A DNA stretch of 64,000 bases, from the NCBI GenBank assembly GCA_026874595.1, contig CM049318.1, positions 6,837,741-6,901,740 on the forward strand, in the 5' to 3' direction. The stretch's first letter is position 1. Each line of letters opens with the position of its first letter. Made by a program: the position numbers and the translations under genes. Source of the stretch: Sipunculus nudus (Eukaryota > Annelida > Sipuncula > Golfingiida > Sipunculidae). The notes beneath the pieces are model-generated. The model was given only the letters and a program-made list of their open reading frames with translations, was not told where the DNA came from and made no database searches. Below are positions 49,424 through 60,354 of the stretch, in pieces.

Positions 49424-49776
49424 TTACCATAAGCTAACCACATTTTGTAAATCTTGGAGACCGGATTCACAACAATCCAGTCTCTTCTCAATTTCACCTA
49501 GCTTGCCTACCAATAAATCTATTTGCTCTGACAACTTCTCCATACCGGACATTTTACCCCATATATTTTCAAGTAACTGTCTGTCACTGAGATTTTTCGG
49601 CATAGTAGCTGACATATTGGAACACAATAAATAACCAAAACACTGGAGTACAACGATGTCTGCACTTCAGGTTGAAGTTCAGCGATAATCTTCTTATTCA
49701 AAAGGTTTAGTTGACTTCTTAACACTTTAGCTCTTTTCACAATAGACTTCAATGGACTCTCTACAGGGCGAACCAT
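49424..49776 (-). pseudogene. Coiled-coil frame, possible LINE ORF1 N-terminus
   Basis: The 49424-49627 frame reads MPKNLSDRQLLENIWGKMSG then LSEQIDLLVGKLGEIEKRLD, with Leu heptads. Upstream in another frame, SIVKRAKVLRSQLNLLNKKI is also amphipathic. A coiled coil before an RRM is the usual order of L1-like ORF1, and 46400-46780 on the same strand carries the RRM part. The two could be one ORF1 split by about 2.6 kb of inserted DNA. Confidence 0.4.
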
Positions 49777-50270
49777 ATTTAAATATGAATGTCTTTCTCA
49801 GGTTTATCTCCATTATAATTATTTGATTCCAATGTCTTCAATAAAATGGAACTTATAATTTACACTAAATTGTTTCATTATATTGCTTGTGTTTTACTGA
49901 AAATTTGTGCCAATTTCCATCAGTTTATCTAATGCGTTTCTACCGTTTCGGGCCATATTTTGCCAGCATGGCTTCACACGTCCTTACGCTTCGCCATACC
50001 ACCTAGTGACACAATATATATTATATGAGGCTCGTATAAAATCCTTGGTTTAACAACCATGGAACAATCCATTAAAGTCTGGTTGTTTCCTTGATCACCA
50101 TCATCATAAATTAACCCAAATTATAATGAAACCCATATGACAAAGTGGGATTCCTTTGTCAAGGGTTCAAACCAATCATTCACGTGTAATCACGGCAGAC
50201 TTTGTTCTGACTGGGCATATTTTTGTTATAGGCCTCTACGTATATTTTGGATTTTTACGTATATTTTGGA

Positions 50271-50275
<5 letters not shown>

Positions 50276-50306
<31 letters not shown>
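50276..50306. repeat. (TA)n microsatellite
   Basis: Pure TA run followed by GTGTGTATGTGTGTG. Confidence 0.95.
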
Positions 50307-50309
<3 letters not shown>

Positions 50310-50535
50310 TGTGTATGTGTGTGTTCTGTGTAAAATTTGTTCACTTGTGTTACTTCACAGGTAAGTTTCGTTTTTCGACTTGTTTATAAACGTGTATACC
50401 CATGGCCCATTGGCGAAGTACTCCCTTACTGGCAAGTAACTTTATTTATTAAATAACACATTACTTTCGTTTATCGTTTGACGTTCATGAGCCGCAAGAA
50501 ATTCCCTTTTGCGCAATTATTTCTTTATCTAGATA

Positions 50536-52460
50536 CTAGCTGCTCCCGTGGAAAATCCACGGCTCTGTCTGATGCATATTTTTTAAATGAGCTGATAGTA
50601 ACAAAACGACGCAGGTTTTTGCAGGAACCTTTGTCATGTGTTTCACTTATATGATATAAAGATTACTTCTGCTAGAATTCTCCAGGAACAACCTCCCCCA
50701 AAATACCAACATAGAAAGAAAAATTATTCTATTCGAGAAATCACACAATAAATAAATGTTGGAAAGAGACGTGAGGCATATACAGGGTGTTCGAATTTTT
50801 AAGTGATAAGTTTTTTCCCCCGATAAACAACATAGGTCCGACAGCTTCATTGCTTAGGAAATATCGTAGATATAACGATTGTATTAAGAAGCAGTTACCG
50901 TGAAATTATATGAAAGATGCTTTGTATTAGTTGAAGCTCAGGCGACATCGTTAAACACGATGTTTATTCAGTGTAGTCAGTTGAGGGTGTAGTCTAAGGC
51001 ATGTTAACAGATACATGCGTTATTTGTATACACATGCCTATGTCGTTGAAGTCTCATGTGCGTGAAACGTATCGCTGCCAATGTGAAAAAGATAGGCCCA
51101 GAAAAATATATTCCCACAGTATTAAATGTTTGGTTTAAGTACTGTAAATTGTCATGGACTAAGCAGGTCTGATGCAAAATTGACAATCCTCCCAGATAAA
51201 AAGAAAGCAGGTTGATACATTTCGATGAAAGCATTTAGCAAAGAAACCACTTCAGCCTTGGTTCGTTGCATTGTCTTTTAGCAAATTATGCAAAATGTAA
51301 TATACAGATTTTGCTGAAAATAAGTACAGGGGTAAAGTAAAAATGCCTCCGTAATCCATTACATTTTTGGAGGTAAACGGAATCACCATAATATATTATT
51401 TTCTTAAGTGCCATTATCACAATTCCACAAAGGAATAATTACAAGGGGCTATACCTTTGTCCCCGAATAGAAGCCTCCAATTCGTATGCAGTTGTTCTGC
51501 CACTCGCCTGGTGAACCCGTGTTTCTGAACCATGACAATGTTTTACATGAAACGTGCACGTATTAACCATTGACTGATTAGTAGATTCTGGCGGGGGTTT
51601 TAAAGTCCAGAAGAGATTGAGCACCCTTAGAAGTGTGTGCAATCCATCCCCCCGGGCTTCCTTTTGAAAAAAAATACTTTTTTTAAACAACCCATAAATC
51701 GACCGAACTATTAAAACCATGGTTACCAAGGAAAGATACTTCTGAATGTATAAATATAAACATACCTGTAAACCTATAAAACGGTGATCGTGTAAAGGGC
51801 CTCAGCTCTCAGAGTCCACTCAAAGGAAAAGTGCTCCCTATTAAAAAATTCATGTGGACATGTGTTCCGAGCGTGAATTTAAAATCTTTACTTCCTTTTT
51901 ACAGAGTAAAATTCCTTAACAGGCGATATAATGGAAATGGGGTTCAGTGGGGATTACAGGTCGCCTCCTGAAAAATCATGACAGGCGAGAAATGCTTTGC
52001 TGAACATTTGTAGAGGGTTAGGGTAAAGACATATAAATTGTCGATTTCATTTTGGAGGTAATATTAATTACCACAATATATATTTTTATAAACTTAATTA
52101 CCACTATATATTTTTTATAAACCATTATGAAAAAAGACCATTCCTTTGAACCCATGTGGAAGCTACCGATTCGTCTTAATTTGTTCTGTCACTCGCAAGG
52201 TGAACTCGAGTTAGTGAAGCATGACAGTGAAACGCAAACACGTGAACACATGACTGATATTAAAGGAAATTCTGATGGAGGTCTGTACGCCCTGACTAAA
52301 GATTCTAGTTTATCAATTTAAAGATATACTGGTGACATTTTCTCATGTTTCACCGTCCCAACAGACAACGGATCTTAAAAAATATGTGACCCTCCCCCCA
52401 CCCCACCTCACCGAACCCGAATGATAATTAAGTTGTGCGGCTTCTTTTTGAAAAAAAAAA
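50536..52460 (-). mobile_element. Helitron-like element, second family, copy 2
   Basis: On the minus strand the 3' end is the hairpin CCGTGG-ATTTT-CCACGG (50562-50546), GAGCAG, then CTAG (50539-50536) and T. The flank (ATCTAGATAAAG) differs from that of copy 1. The body matches 28850-30600 in reverse complement, including conserved blocks near 51004-51234 and 51885-51945. The 5' part is cut at about 52460 by the LINE. No RepHel frame is seen. Confidence 0.75.
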
Positions 52461-52842
52461 CTAAAAAAAAAATCATAGAGGAGCAGGCTGGATATAGAAG
52501 AAAATATAGCACTATTGATAATATGTATACCCTCATGGCACTGATTGAAATATATTTATCAAGGAAAAAAGGACGATTTTATGCAATATTTATAGATTTG
52601 CCTAGGCGTTCGACTGTATTCAACATGACATTATATATACTTCATAAATATGGCATTAGAGGTAAAATATTTAATATCCTCAAATTAATGTACTCGAAAT
52701 TACAGTCTTGTGTCTTAACAAATGAAGGAATAACTAGTTATTTTCAATGCAACGTTGGCACAAGACAAGGATGTATGATCAGTCATTTACTTTTTACTAA
52801 TTTTATGAACGAATTTTGTTACTATACATTCTGAGGAAGACA

Positions 52843-52843
<1 letters not shown>

Positions 52844-52936
<93 letters not shown>
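52844..52936. repeat. (TA)n expansion within the LINE
   Basis: Two TA runs separated by CTA. They sit where the YADD catalytic motif is expected. Confidence 0.95.
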
Positions 52937-52938
<2 letters not shown>

Positions 52939-53405
52939 TCTATATAGGTCCATAATCATCTTATCTTTCAATGCTTATGTTTTGCAGACACAGCAGGCAG
53001 ATTAAAATCCAAGATTAATAAATTAGAAATATTTTATAATAATTATGGAATGAAAGTCAATGTTAAAAAAAACTAAAATAGTTGTGTTTAGAAATGGGGG
53101 AACTTTGGGAAATATGAAAAATGGGTTTTATAAAGGTAAACGCTTAGAAGTTGTCAATAATTATATATACCTGGGAGACACATTTACAAGCTTACTAAAT
53201 TGGTCCAAAATGAAGCAGTATCTAATTTGTCAAGCAAACAAAGCTTTAATTATAATCAAATAATTTATCTCAAAATACAAGCAACTCAAAATACAATCAA
53301 CTATCTATTTGTAAATCCTTCTTTCTTTTTGATAGGATGGTCCTTCCAATTCTGTGCTATGGTAGTGAACTATGGGGTTTTGAAGCATGTGACAATATTG
53401 AAAGT

Positions 53406-54737
53406 TGATACAGATGCCTGTTTTATTGTGAGCTGTTGACATGTCTCTTTTGTTGTGCGCTGCTGGCATTCTGATTCGTGTTTGGCTCAAGCCCTGACGT
53501 TGCTCAAACCCTGACGTTGCTATGCCTCGGCCCTTCTTGTTTTGGCTGGCCGGGTGCGGCACGCGTGTAAACATAGGGTCATGCTAGTCTGGGGCTTTCT
53601 CGCCTGGCCGAGCCGGGCCGGCTCACGTGTGAACCCTGGTGAATAGAGACACGGCGATGTTGTTCTAGATGTTTCCTGTAACGCGTGTGTACTGTGTATC
53701 ATGTTAGGTTCTTACTATTGTTCGTGAAAGGGAATTTTCTAGAGTTTTCTGATAGGTAATATATAGGGGCTATGTTTTAGAGACGAGAGAGAGGTCAGAG
53801 AATATTCCAGCGTACACAGAAGCGTGTAAGTCAGTTTGTGGGACCTATTCTGATAAATGCGGCAATTATAGATTTTCTTCTGGATTTGTGACGGATCTTA
53901 TATAGTCTTCAGTTTGATTTCGGGATTATGACAGGAACTTTACTTTGGGATAACGGCGGATTGATTTTGTGAATGAACTGGACTGTTATTCTCTGAGAAG
54001 ATCCTTTAAAGGACTTTTCGCTGTGACAATGGTGGTAATCAGGTACTTGCACTTTGTTTATTAGGCTGTGTGATTATATTGATTTCCTGTTATACTGTTG
54101 TTGTACTGTGTAATTGTATTGATTTAGTGTATTGTAATGTTAGGGTTTTTTTTTAAAGATTTTTTTGGTGGAGTTAACCGCATCCATTTTTAATGCTTTG
54201 CTTAACTAAGTATATGTACACCTGCAGAGTTCCATTCAGGTTTCGGACTACGTGACAGGGGCTTGAATCCGATATTTCCTGGCGTCAACCAGGTTCGGTG
54301 TACCACTCCTGCGGGCCCTGGGTGTGTGTCATTCCCATGAATGGGTCATAACACCAAGGAAACCCCCGAAAGGCGCACTCGTTAGTGAGTGAACCACGAC
54401 TGATGAGCACAGTCTCCCCATTAAGCCTGCAGAGCGCTCACCCTGGGTGGGGGCCAACCGTGAAAAATCTCAACGCCTCGGTTGAGATTCGAACCCACGA
54501 TCTCCCGGCTTCGAGTCCTGCGCTCTACCCCTGAGCCAGAGAATCAGGTCTTGTGATGTGAGGGTTGTTTTAAGAATGAAATATAGTTATTTGTTAACAA
54601 AAAACCACTGACTTCTTTATTCATTCCTCTAGACATTTAACGTAGCCTAGTGTTACAGAATCTGATTTTTTTCGTCTCCATTACAAAATTTATGTTCGTC
54701 ACGACTACGTGATCTGTTGATATTAGGTTCCGTGACA
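53406..54737 (+). mobile_element. Solo LTR, copy 3, containing a nested SINE
   Basis: Starts TGATACAG (a mutated TGTTACAG) and ends CCGTGACA, with target duplication AAGT at 53402-53405 and 54738-54741. Without the SINE and its duplicated target the LTR is about 913 bp. It shares TATATAGGGGCTATG, ATTTTCTAGAGTTTTC and GTGATCTGTTGATATTAGG with copy 2 on the same strand. It splits the LINE reading at ...LKV / VHT.... Confidence 0.9.
54148..54551 (-). mobile_element. tRNA-derived SINE, full length, copy 2 (nested in LTR)
   Basis: The minus-strand head at about 54545-54480 has A-box GGCTCAGGGGTAGAGCG and B-box GGTTCGAATC. The body matches 9391-9790 over its whole length and ends in an A-rich tail (plus-strand T runs 54148-54172). 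The target duplication is TGTAATGTTAGGGTT (54133-54147) / TGTGATGTGAGGGTT (54552-54566). The empty site is present in the solo LTR at about 45990. The intact B box suggests this copy is younger than copy 1. Confidence 0.93.
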
Positions 54738-56380
54738 AAGTGTACATACCAAGTTCTGTAAATATATTATTCAAGTTAATATGAATACACCAGTTGCTGC
54801 AGTACCAGGAGAATGTGGGCGGTTGTCCTTGAATTTATTATATAATCAGAGCTATAACTTATTGGACTTAATTGATAAAAATGACAAATAATAGATTACC
54901 AATGCAATTGTATAATAAATTATATCGCTTAGATGAAGCAGGAAAACACAACAGGGTAACTAATATTAAGAAAATATTATTTTCGCAAGGATCTGGCTAT
55001 GTTTGGATTGAACAAGATGTAGGGGATGTTAAATTATTTATTTCAGTATTGAAACAGAGATTAAATGATTCTTTATTGCAGGAATGGAAGAGTAGTATAT
55101 CTAATAATCGTTGATTAAACACATACTCAACTTTTAAATGAACATTCAACACTGAAAAATATTTAACAGTTCTACAAAATGTTAACTATAGGAAAAGTCT
55201 TTTAAGGTTTTGTAAATATTGTCTTAGATATGGGGAAGCTGTTGTGGAAGATGACCATCATTTTAGCATGAATACCCTTTGTATACAGACTTGAGAATCA
55301 AGTATATTGGTGATTTAAGTACATATACATCTCTGATGGCAGATAATAATGCCCATACAATAAAAAAAATCGCAGCCTATGTACACTATGCCTTTGTCAG
55401 GAGAAGTGATGAATTGAAAGCTATCATCTAATTAATCTATTTATTCACTTACTTATTCATCTAACAATCAAGAAATAGATAAACTGTTTTCCATCGATGC
55501 ATTTTCCTACTGTTTGTTTATATGTTCACTTATTTATTATTATTATTATAATTGGTATTATTATTGTTATTATTTATGACCTCTAAATGACATGTAATAT
55601 GTGATTACAAAAATCCTGCTTGTGTTTAGATATTGCAAACATGGGTTTTCATACAACATTGTGTTTTAATGCATGTTATGTTAGTTCATGTTATGCTGTT
55701 ACATTTTGTTATTTTTGATTTTTTATGATTCTTAACACATGCTGTTTGTGGAACCATGGGCCTGAGGCCTTTATTTCAGAATAAATTTCTATTCATTCAT
55801 TCATTCATAGCCGTTCAAGTATTATCCCGTAAAGGTTTAGTATTGTTCCCGGTCGGCCTCACTTTCACCTGGTATCCTGCATCTACTTGGATTGCACCTG
55901 TAATGTAGGTCTCGACCTCTTGGGATCTGTTACAAAAAAGTTATACCTTGATAAAGTACTAACCTTGATCGTCCATTTATAGAGATAAATCTGAGACTTA
56001 AGTTCCTTTTAGATCTGGAAGAGATACATTTATGCATTATGCATGTACATGTACTCGTTTTATTCCGATACTGATATATGAAAGAACAGGCTGTGATACA
56101 GGCAACGAATAATCCATTATTACCATATATAACTTATACATAAAACACACTCAGCAGTAAAAGCCAACCCGCCCTCGGGTATCGAATAATTTGACCGTTT
56201 CCTTACGGTAAATGAAAACTCCACTGCGCACTAAACAAAGAAATCAATTACCAGCTTCAACCAGGAGAAAGTGAATCTCTGACTGTGCATAAGTTACCAC
56301 GGTAGGTTCAATGGTCTTTGTAATACACATCCTGTTATCAGACTTATTTCACTTGCACAGCTAACGTGAATGTTAACTGT

Positions 56381-56387
56381 TATATAC
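56381..56387 (+). promoter_or_regulatory. Candidate TATA box of paralog B
   Basis: TATATAC about 60 bp upstream of the start codon, conserved with 40450-40456 in arm 1. Confidence 0.45.
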
Positions 56388-56446
56388 GTACTGACTGGAA
56401 CTGCTAATCCTTTGACATCATTTCCAACACACAGGCACACATAGAT

Positions 56447-56513
56447 ATGAAGCTGGTCTGCACAGCATATTTCCTCTGGTTTTACATTGCCACAAGGACG
56501 ACAGCGGTTTTCA
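56447..56513 (+). CDS. Paralog B exon 1 (signal peptide)
   Basis: 67 bp, donor GTAAGT, identical to paralog A exon 1. Confidence 0.82.
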
Positions 56514-59500
56514 GTAAGTATTAAGTCGTAGTTTCTTTATCTTGGTTACTTTAAATATTCATCACATTTTTAAATATCTCCTAAGTACCTTCCAATAACG
56601 AACGCCGATTACGAATTGCGGCACCTGATAATTTTTCTGTAATAGTAGGTTCTTAAATAATTGTCAATCATTCGGCACTTTTCGACAAATATCAAGGCCC
56701 ATAATAGCGATGTGTCCACATCAGATAAACCAGAAGGTTTCTCTTCATAGGTAATCATCGCTTAACATATGTTTTGTTCGGACATCCGTGTAACAAATGT
56801 CTTCGCTAATAATTTTGGTCAATATTCTCGTGCGTACTAATATTAAACCATGTTACATAAATAATATTGAAGTTGAATGTAAATGATATCCAGTTTAACT
56901 CAGTCTGAATTACCATTGTTTTATAATTCGCGATCATATGACGAAATTTGACTTGAGACTTTTTTTCATCAACTCATGCATCAACTAGAAAGTACCCATA
57001 AAGCGCATACCTCAGTCAACAAAAACGTGTTCCTGACATGTCATATTATCACCGATTTGTACGAGTGCCCACATCTGCTTGAAATGAACATTATTTCACT
57101 GAAACCGCAAATATCGTTTTGTATGGTTTTCTGACAAACTTGAATACATGACATGAATGATAATGAGCGGCAGGAAATACGACGTATTATTCTTAAAAAA
57201 TAAACGACAAACATTGTCGATGTGTACAAGAATAAAAATGTGTATCTTCTGATTATAAAATGTACAAAGCATGTACTACTCTTGCTGTTGTTTTTAACTT
57301 TGTTCCTTTTAGTTTAATTGTAAGTTTAATGGTTTCTCATGAAAATATTATGGTATCTGCTAATATTCCAATCTGAAACCATGACTCCTTTACATAACTG
57401 CGAAATAACCTGTTTCGGGTGCATTCAGTTGCGCAAAACATATCATAGCGTACCCCGCAACTACACAAATTATGATTTTTCAAAGCTTAAAACCGATGTT
57501 TTTTTTCGGTGTTTTTTCATTTGTGATGCTCTCCCTTTTATCTATAAGCTGTTTGTAAACACAGCACTGTTGAAATTATGTGAACCAAGGTGGTCTTTTG
57601 CATGTGTGCGTAAGTTGAAAGGTTACTAGTTACAAAACACCCTTTGCAAAACCGTGGTTCGACTGACATGCCACCAGGTGTCCTAACTAAATTTGTTGGA
57701 CTATTTGGTGGGACTCCCATATGTTATAAATACATTGTTACGGAACCTAAAAACAACAGATCACATAATCGTGACTAGCATAAACTTTTTTACGGAGATA
57801 AAAAAAATCAGATTCCGCAACACTAAGCACTCTGAAATGTCTAGGGGAATGAACAGAAAGAAGTCAGTGTTTTTTGTTAACAAATAATTATAATTTATTC
57901 TTAGAACAATCCTAACATTTCAATACACTAAATCAATGCAATAACACAGTATAACAAAAACAAAACTGTACAGTACCAGAGTGTCGTGATCCTAGGCTTT
58001 GATTTCTGGATACCGTCACTGTCACAGTCTCACAAGAGTCTTTTAGCATAAATATTCCAGAACAGTTCATGCAAATCTACTCATTGAATAGTCCGATTCA
58101 ATCCCGAATTCAATATTTTGTAATCCAAAAGTGAAGTTCTGGTAATAATCCAAAAGGCAAACTGAAGACTGTATAAAATCTATTACAAAGTCCGAAGAAT
58201 ATCTATAAGTTCTGCAATTATCGGAAAGGTTCCAAAACTAACTCACATTTTTTTCTCTCTGCCGGCTCTAAACACAACCCCTATCTAAAACTTTTTCACC
58301 CAAAGCCCAGAAATTTTTATTTCACGAACGTCCCAAAGAACACATCAAAACACTGGCGCCCATAGCGCGTAAACAGACCCGAAAATTCCAGTTTAGCACG
58401 AGCACTGTGTCTCTTCACTCCGCGAGGGTTCAACCAGTACGATTCCATAGCAGGACTTGCTTAACACGAAACAGAATGCCTACGCCAAACTCTGCGCATA
58501 ACAAAACAGATACATGTTACACCATAAAACAGATACATGTAACAACATTGATATGCAAAAAAAAACCCAAAAAAACCCGAACACCCAGTGTGCTATGGGA
58601 TACGCGCCTCCTGGGCTAGTTCTATAAAAGGTTCAAGGGATTTTATTTAATTTATAGAGGCCAGCTATTGGAATAGGCCTCTTTAATAGACGTCATATAT
58701 CGGAAAATTCCCTTAAAGGGAATATAAATTATACGTGATTCATGTAACTGGGACAAATACATTTTATTTTTCTTTTTAGGTGAAACGTTTATAGCATACT
58801 ATGGAAAACGCTTATACGCAACTCACGTGTTCTTGGACCAAGCTGTCTCGGGACTCAGTGAGTGTCTGACGATGTGTGTCGAACAGGCTGAGTGCTTATC
58901 AATCAATTATGTGGTTCCTGATAAGGAATGCGAACTAAATGATGCCAAACATGGTCCATCGGATCCTTTATCATTAGATTCAGAGTGCAATTATTACGAA
59001 TACGCTGAAGCTGAAACGACCACTCTCCCCACTACCACCCAACCAACCACTACCACTCAACCAACCACTACCAATCAACCAAGCACTGTGTCCACGGAGT
59101 CACCTGACATGACGACATTAGCCGCCACGACAACAGTTCGTACCGGAACCTGTAAGGAACTTTGAACATATATACAATAAATGAAATTATTTTAATGTTA
59201 TATTGTGATTAGAGTGCAGAGCTGAAAATGAGTCAAATTTTAGAGAATTTTTGTTATCATATTTTATAATTTGTTCATGCATTCAGTTTCTGTGTTTTAA
59301 AATATCGTAATGTGGTTCATGTTTGATTTCTCACCCTTTTTTAGTTAGACTCGAGCCCTCTTGGTACCTGCTGACGAAAGGTCAACTACCTTCTAGGTCA
59401 CCTACAGATGTCGCCACAGTCAGAAGCAGATTACAATGCGCCACCTTTTGCTGTAGCTCTGACTCTTGCTTTGCGTTCAGTTTTACCTTGCTTACCAGAA

Positions 59501-59595
59501 TTTGTCAGCTTTATGACGTCACAGATGATCTTGACGGGTCATGGAGTGCCGCACCAAACTGGTATTACTACGTCAGAAGGTACACTTACATCTGA
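56447..59595 (+). CDS. Secreted PAN/Apple-like and mucin-linker protein, paralog B (3 exons, 229 aa)
   Basis: Exons are 56447-56513, 58780-59151 and 59345-59595, spliced GTAAGT/TTTTTAG and GTAAGG/TTTTTAG with phase 1 at both junctions. Domain order equals paralog A: signal peptide (MKLVCTAYFLWFYIATRTT), PAN/Apple-like domain with ECLTMC, ECLSINYV, KECELND and ECNYYEY, a shorter Thr/Pro linker of about four repeats (TTTLP, TTTQP, TTTNQP), and a second PAN-like domain with CATFC, SCFAFSF and RICQLYD, ending YTYI. A solo LTR sits in intron 1, leaving both splice sites intact. The first domain lacks three residues present in A (SPK before CLSINYV). Transcription, if any, diverges from paralog A across a 16-kb spacer. 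Function beyond secretion and adhesion-type binding is not known. Confidence 0.82.
57736..58544 (-). mobile_element. Solo LTR, copy 4 (809 bp), in intron 1 of paralog B
   Basis: Begins TGTTACGG and ends ATGTAACA on the + strand, flanked by ACAT at 57732-57735 and 58545-58548. It is in the same orientation as copy 1. The unoccupied site is visible in arm 1 near 39110-39125, which lacks it. Confidence 0.92.
58780..59151 (+). CDS. Paralog B exon 2 (first PAN-like domain and Thr/Pro linker)
   Basis: 372 bp after the acceptor TTCTTTTTAG. If the donor GTAAGG is not used, the frame stops at 59165 after GTCKEL. Confidence 0.82.
59345..59595 (+). CDS. Paralog B exon 3 (second PAN-like domain, terminal)
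   Basis: 251 bp after a run of T ending TTTAG; ends in TGA at the position equivalent to paralog A. Confidence 0.82.
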
Positions 59596-59899
59596 GTTCT
59601 ACTGGATTATGGTTGCTAGAATACGGAATGTTGGAAGTTGGGATTAATTATTCTGTATAAATAAGAATTTCCTGGAAAATAACATCGATGTCTTGAAGTA
59701 CATGTACACTGGACTGTTTTCATATATGCACACCGTAAAGACCCCCTAAAACAACCGCGAGATATCTTATAGGCGGTATGAGTATTAGTTATTATAACTA
59801 GTTGTAAAATAAATTGTTGGTTCCGAATTCTGTCAATTAGCACTATTCGAATTCACACGCCTTATTATCAAAAACCCATGCGCCGGAAACAAGCAGTCT

Positions 59900-60325
59900 G
59901 AAACCTTCTGATGGATGAACGGCTCATTCGCATAGACCACCCGGCTGACTGGCGACGCCGACATCATGTGCAAGCATTCTCTCACAACAAGTATATAGTG
60001 TTATAAACACAATTTAAAACTTTAACAATTATCAAACTGCATATGATCTTTACAAGGGATAAGGCACATATCAAGATTGTTAGGGCTGCACTTCTGGATA
60101 TACAGAAGGTGGCGCTTTAATTCAGCAAACAAACTCTGCTGTATCAGCTCGAATCCCAAAAAAAGGTCACTGACCGCAAAACAGTCCACAGGTTAATGAT
60201 CACCCAGGTAAGGTGATACTCAACCCACGGTGGACAAAGGCGGGCAGTTACAGGGTCATTCGTATAGACCACTCGCCTGATTGGCGACGCGAACATCATG
60301 TTCAAGCATTAAATGGTGTCACTGC
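59900..60325 (+). repeat. Short direct duplication
   Basis: CATTCGCATAGACCACCCG, TGACTGGCGACGCCGACATC and CAAGCATT at about 59928-59980 recur with few changes at about 60259-60312. The sequences between do not match, so this is probably a dispersed repeat present twice. Confidence 0.7.
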
Positions 60326-60354
60326 TTGCTATGCCGATTTCGGTAAGCATGTTG

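Larger units (their letters stand above)
52470..55808 (+). pseudogene. 5'-truncated non-LTR retrotransposon (LINE), broken and interrupted
   Basis: Reverse transcriptase motifs appear in order: EEQAGYRRKYSTIDN, FYAIFIDLPRRSTVF (motif A with one Asp), GTRQGCMISHLLF (motif B). The motif C region is replaced by a TA expansion at 52844-52936, with FADTAGRL after it. FYKGKRLEVVNNYIYLG and YGVLKHVTILK follow, where a solo LTR intervenes at 53406-54737. The frame resumes with CKYIIQVNMNTPVAAVPGEC, FSQGSGYVWIEQDV and LNDSLLQEWKSSI. The 3' end carries a (TTCA)n tail at about 55791-55808. Frameshifts and stops are frequent, so the copy is dead. The clade cannot be assigned by eye. Confidence 0.85.
55811..59785 (+). 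repeat. Inverted duplication, arm 2
   Basis: Reverse complement of 37775-41050. It begins directly after the LINE tail, matches through promoter, exons, introns and about 190 bp of 3' flank, and is interrupted by the solo LTR at 57736-58544. Confidence 0.92.

Noticed and set aside
28590-59785. One single large palindrome joining 28.6-41 kb with 50.5-59.8 kb
   Set aside because: The order of matching blocks is not mirrored (the Helitron copies lie inside the spacer), so these are independent events: a gene-pair inverted duplication and two transposon insertions.
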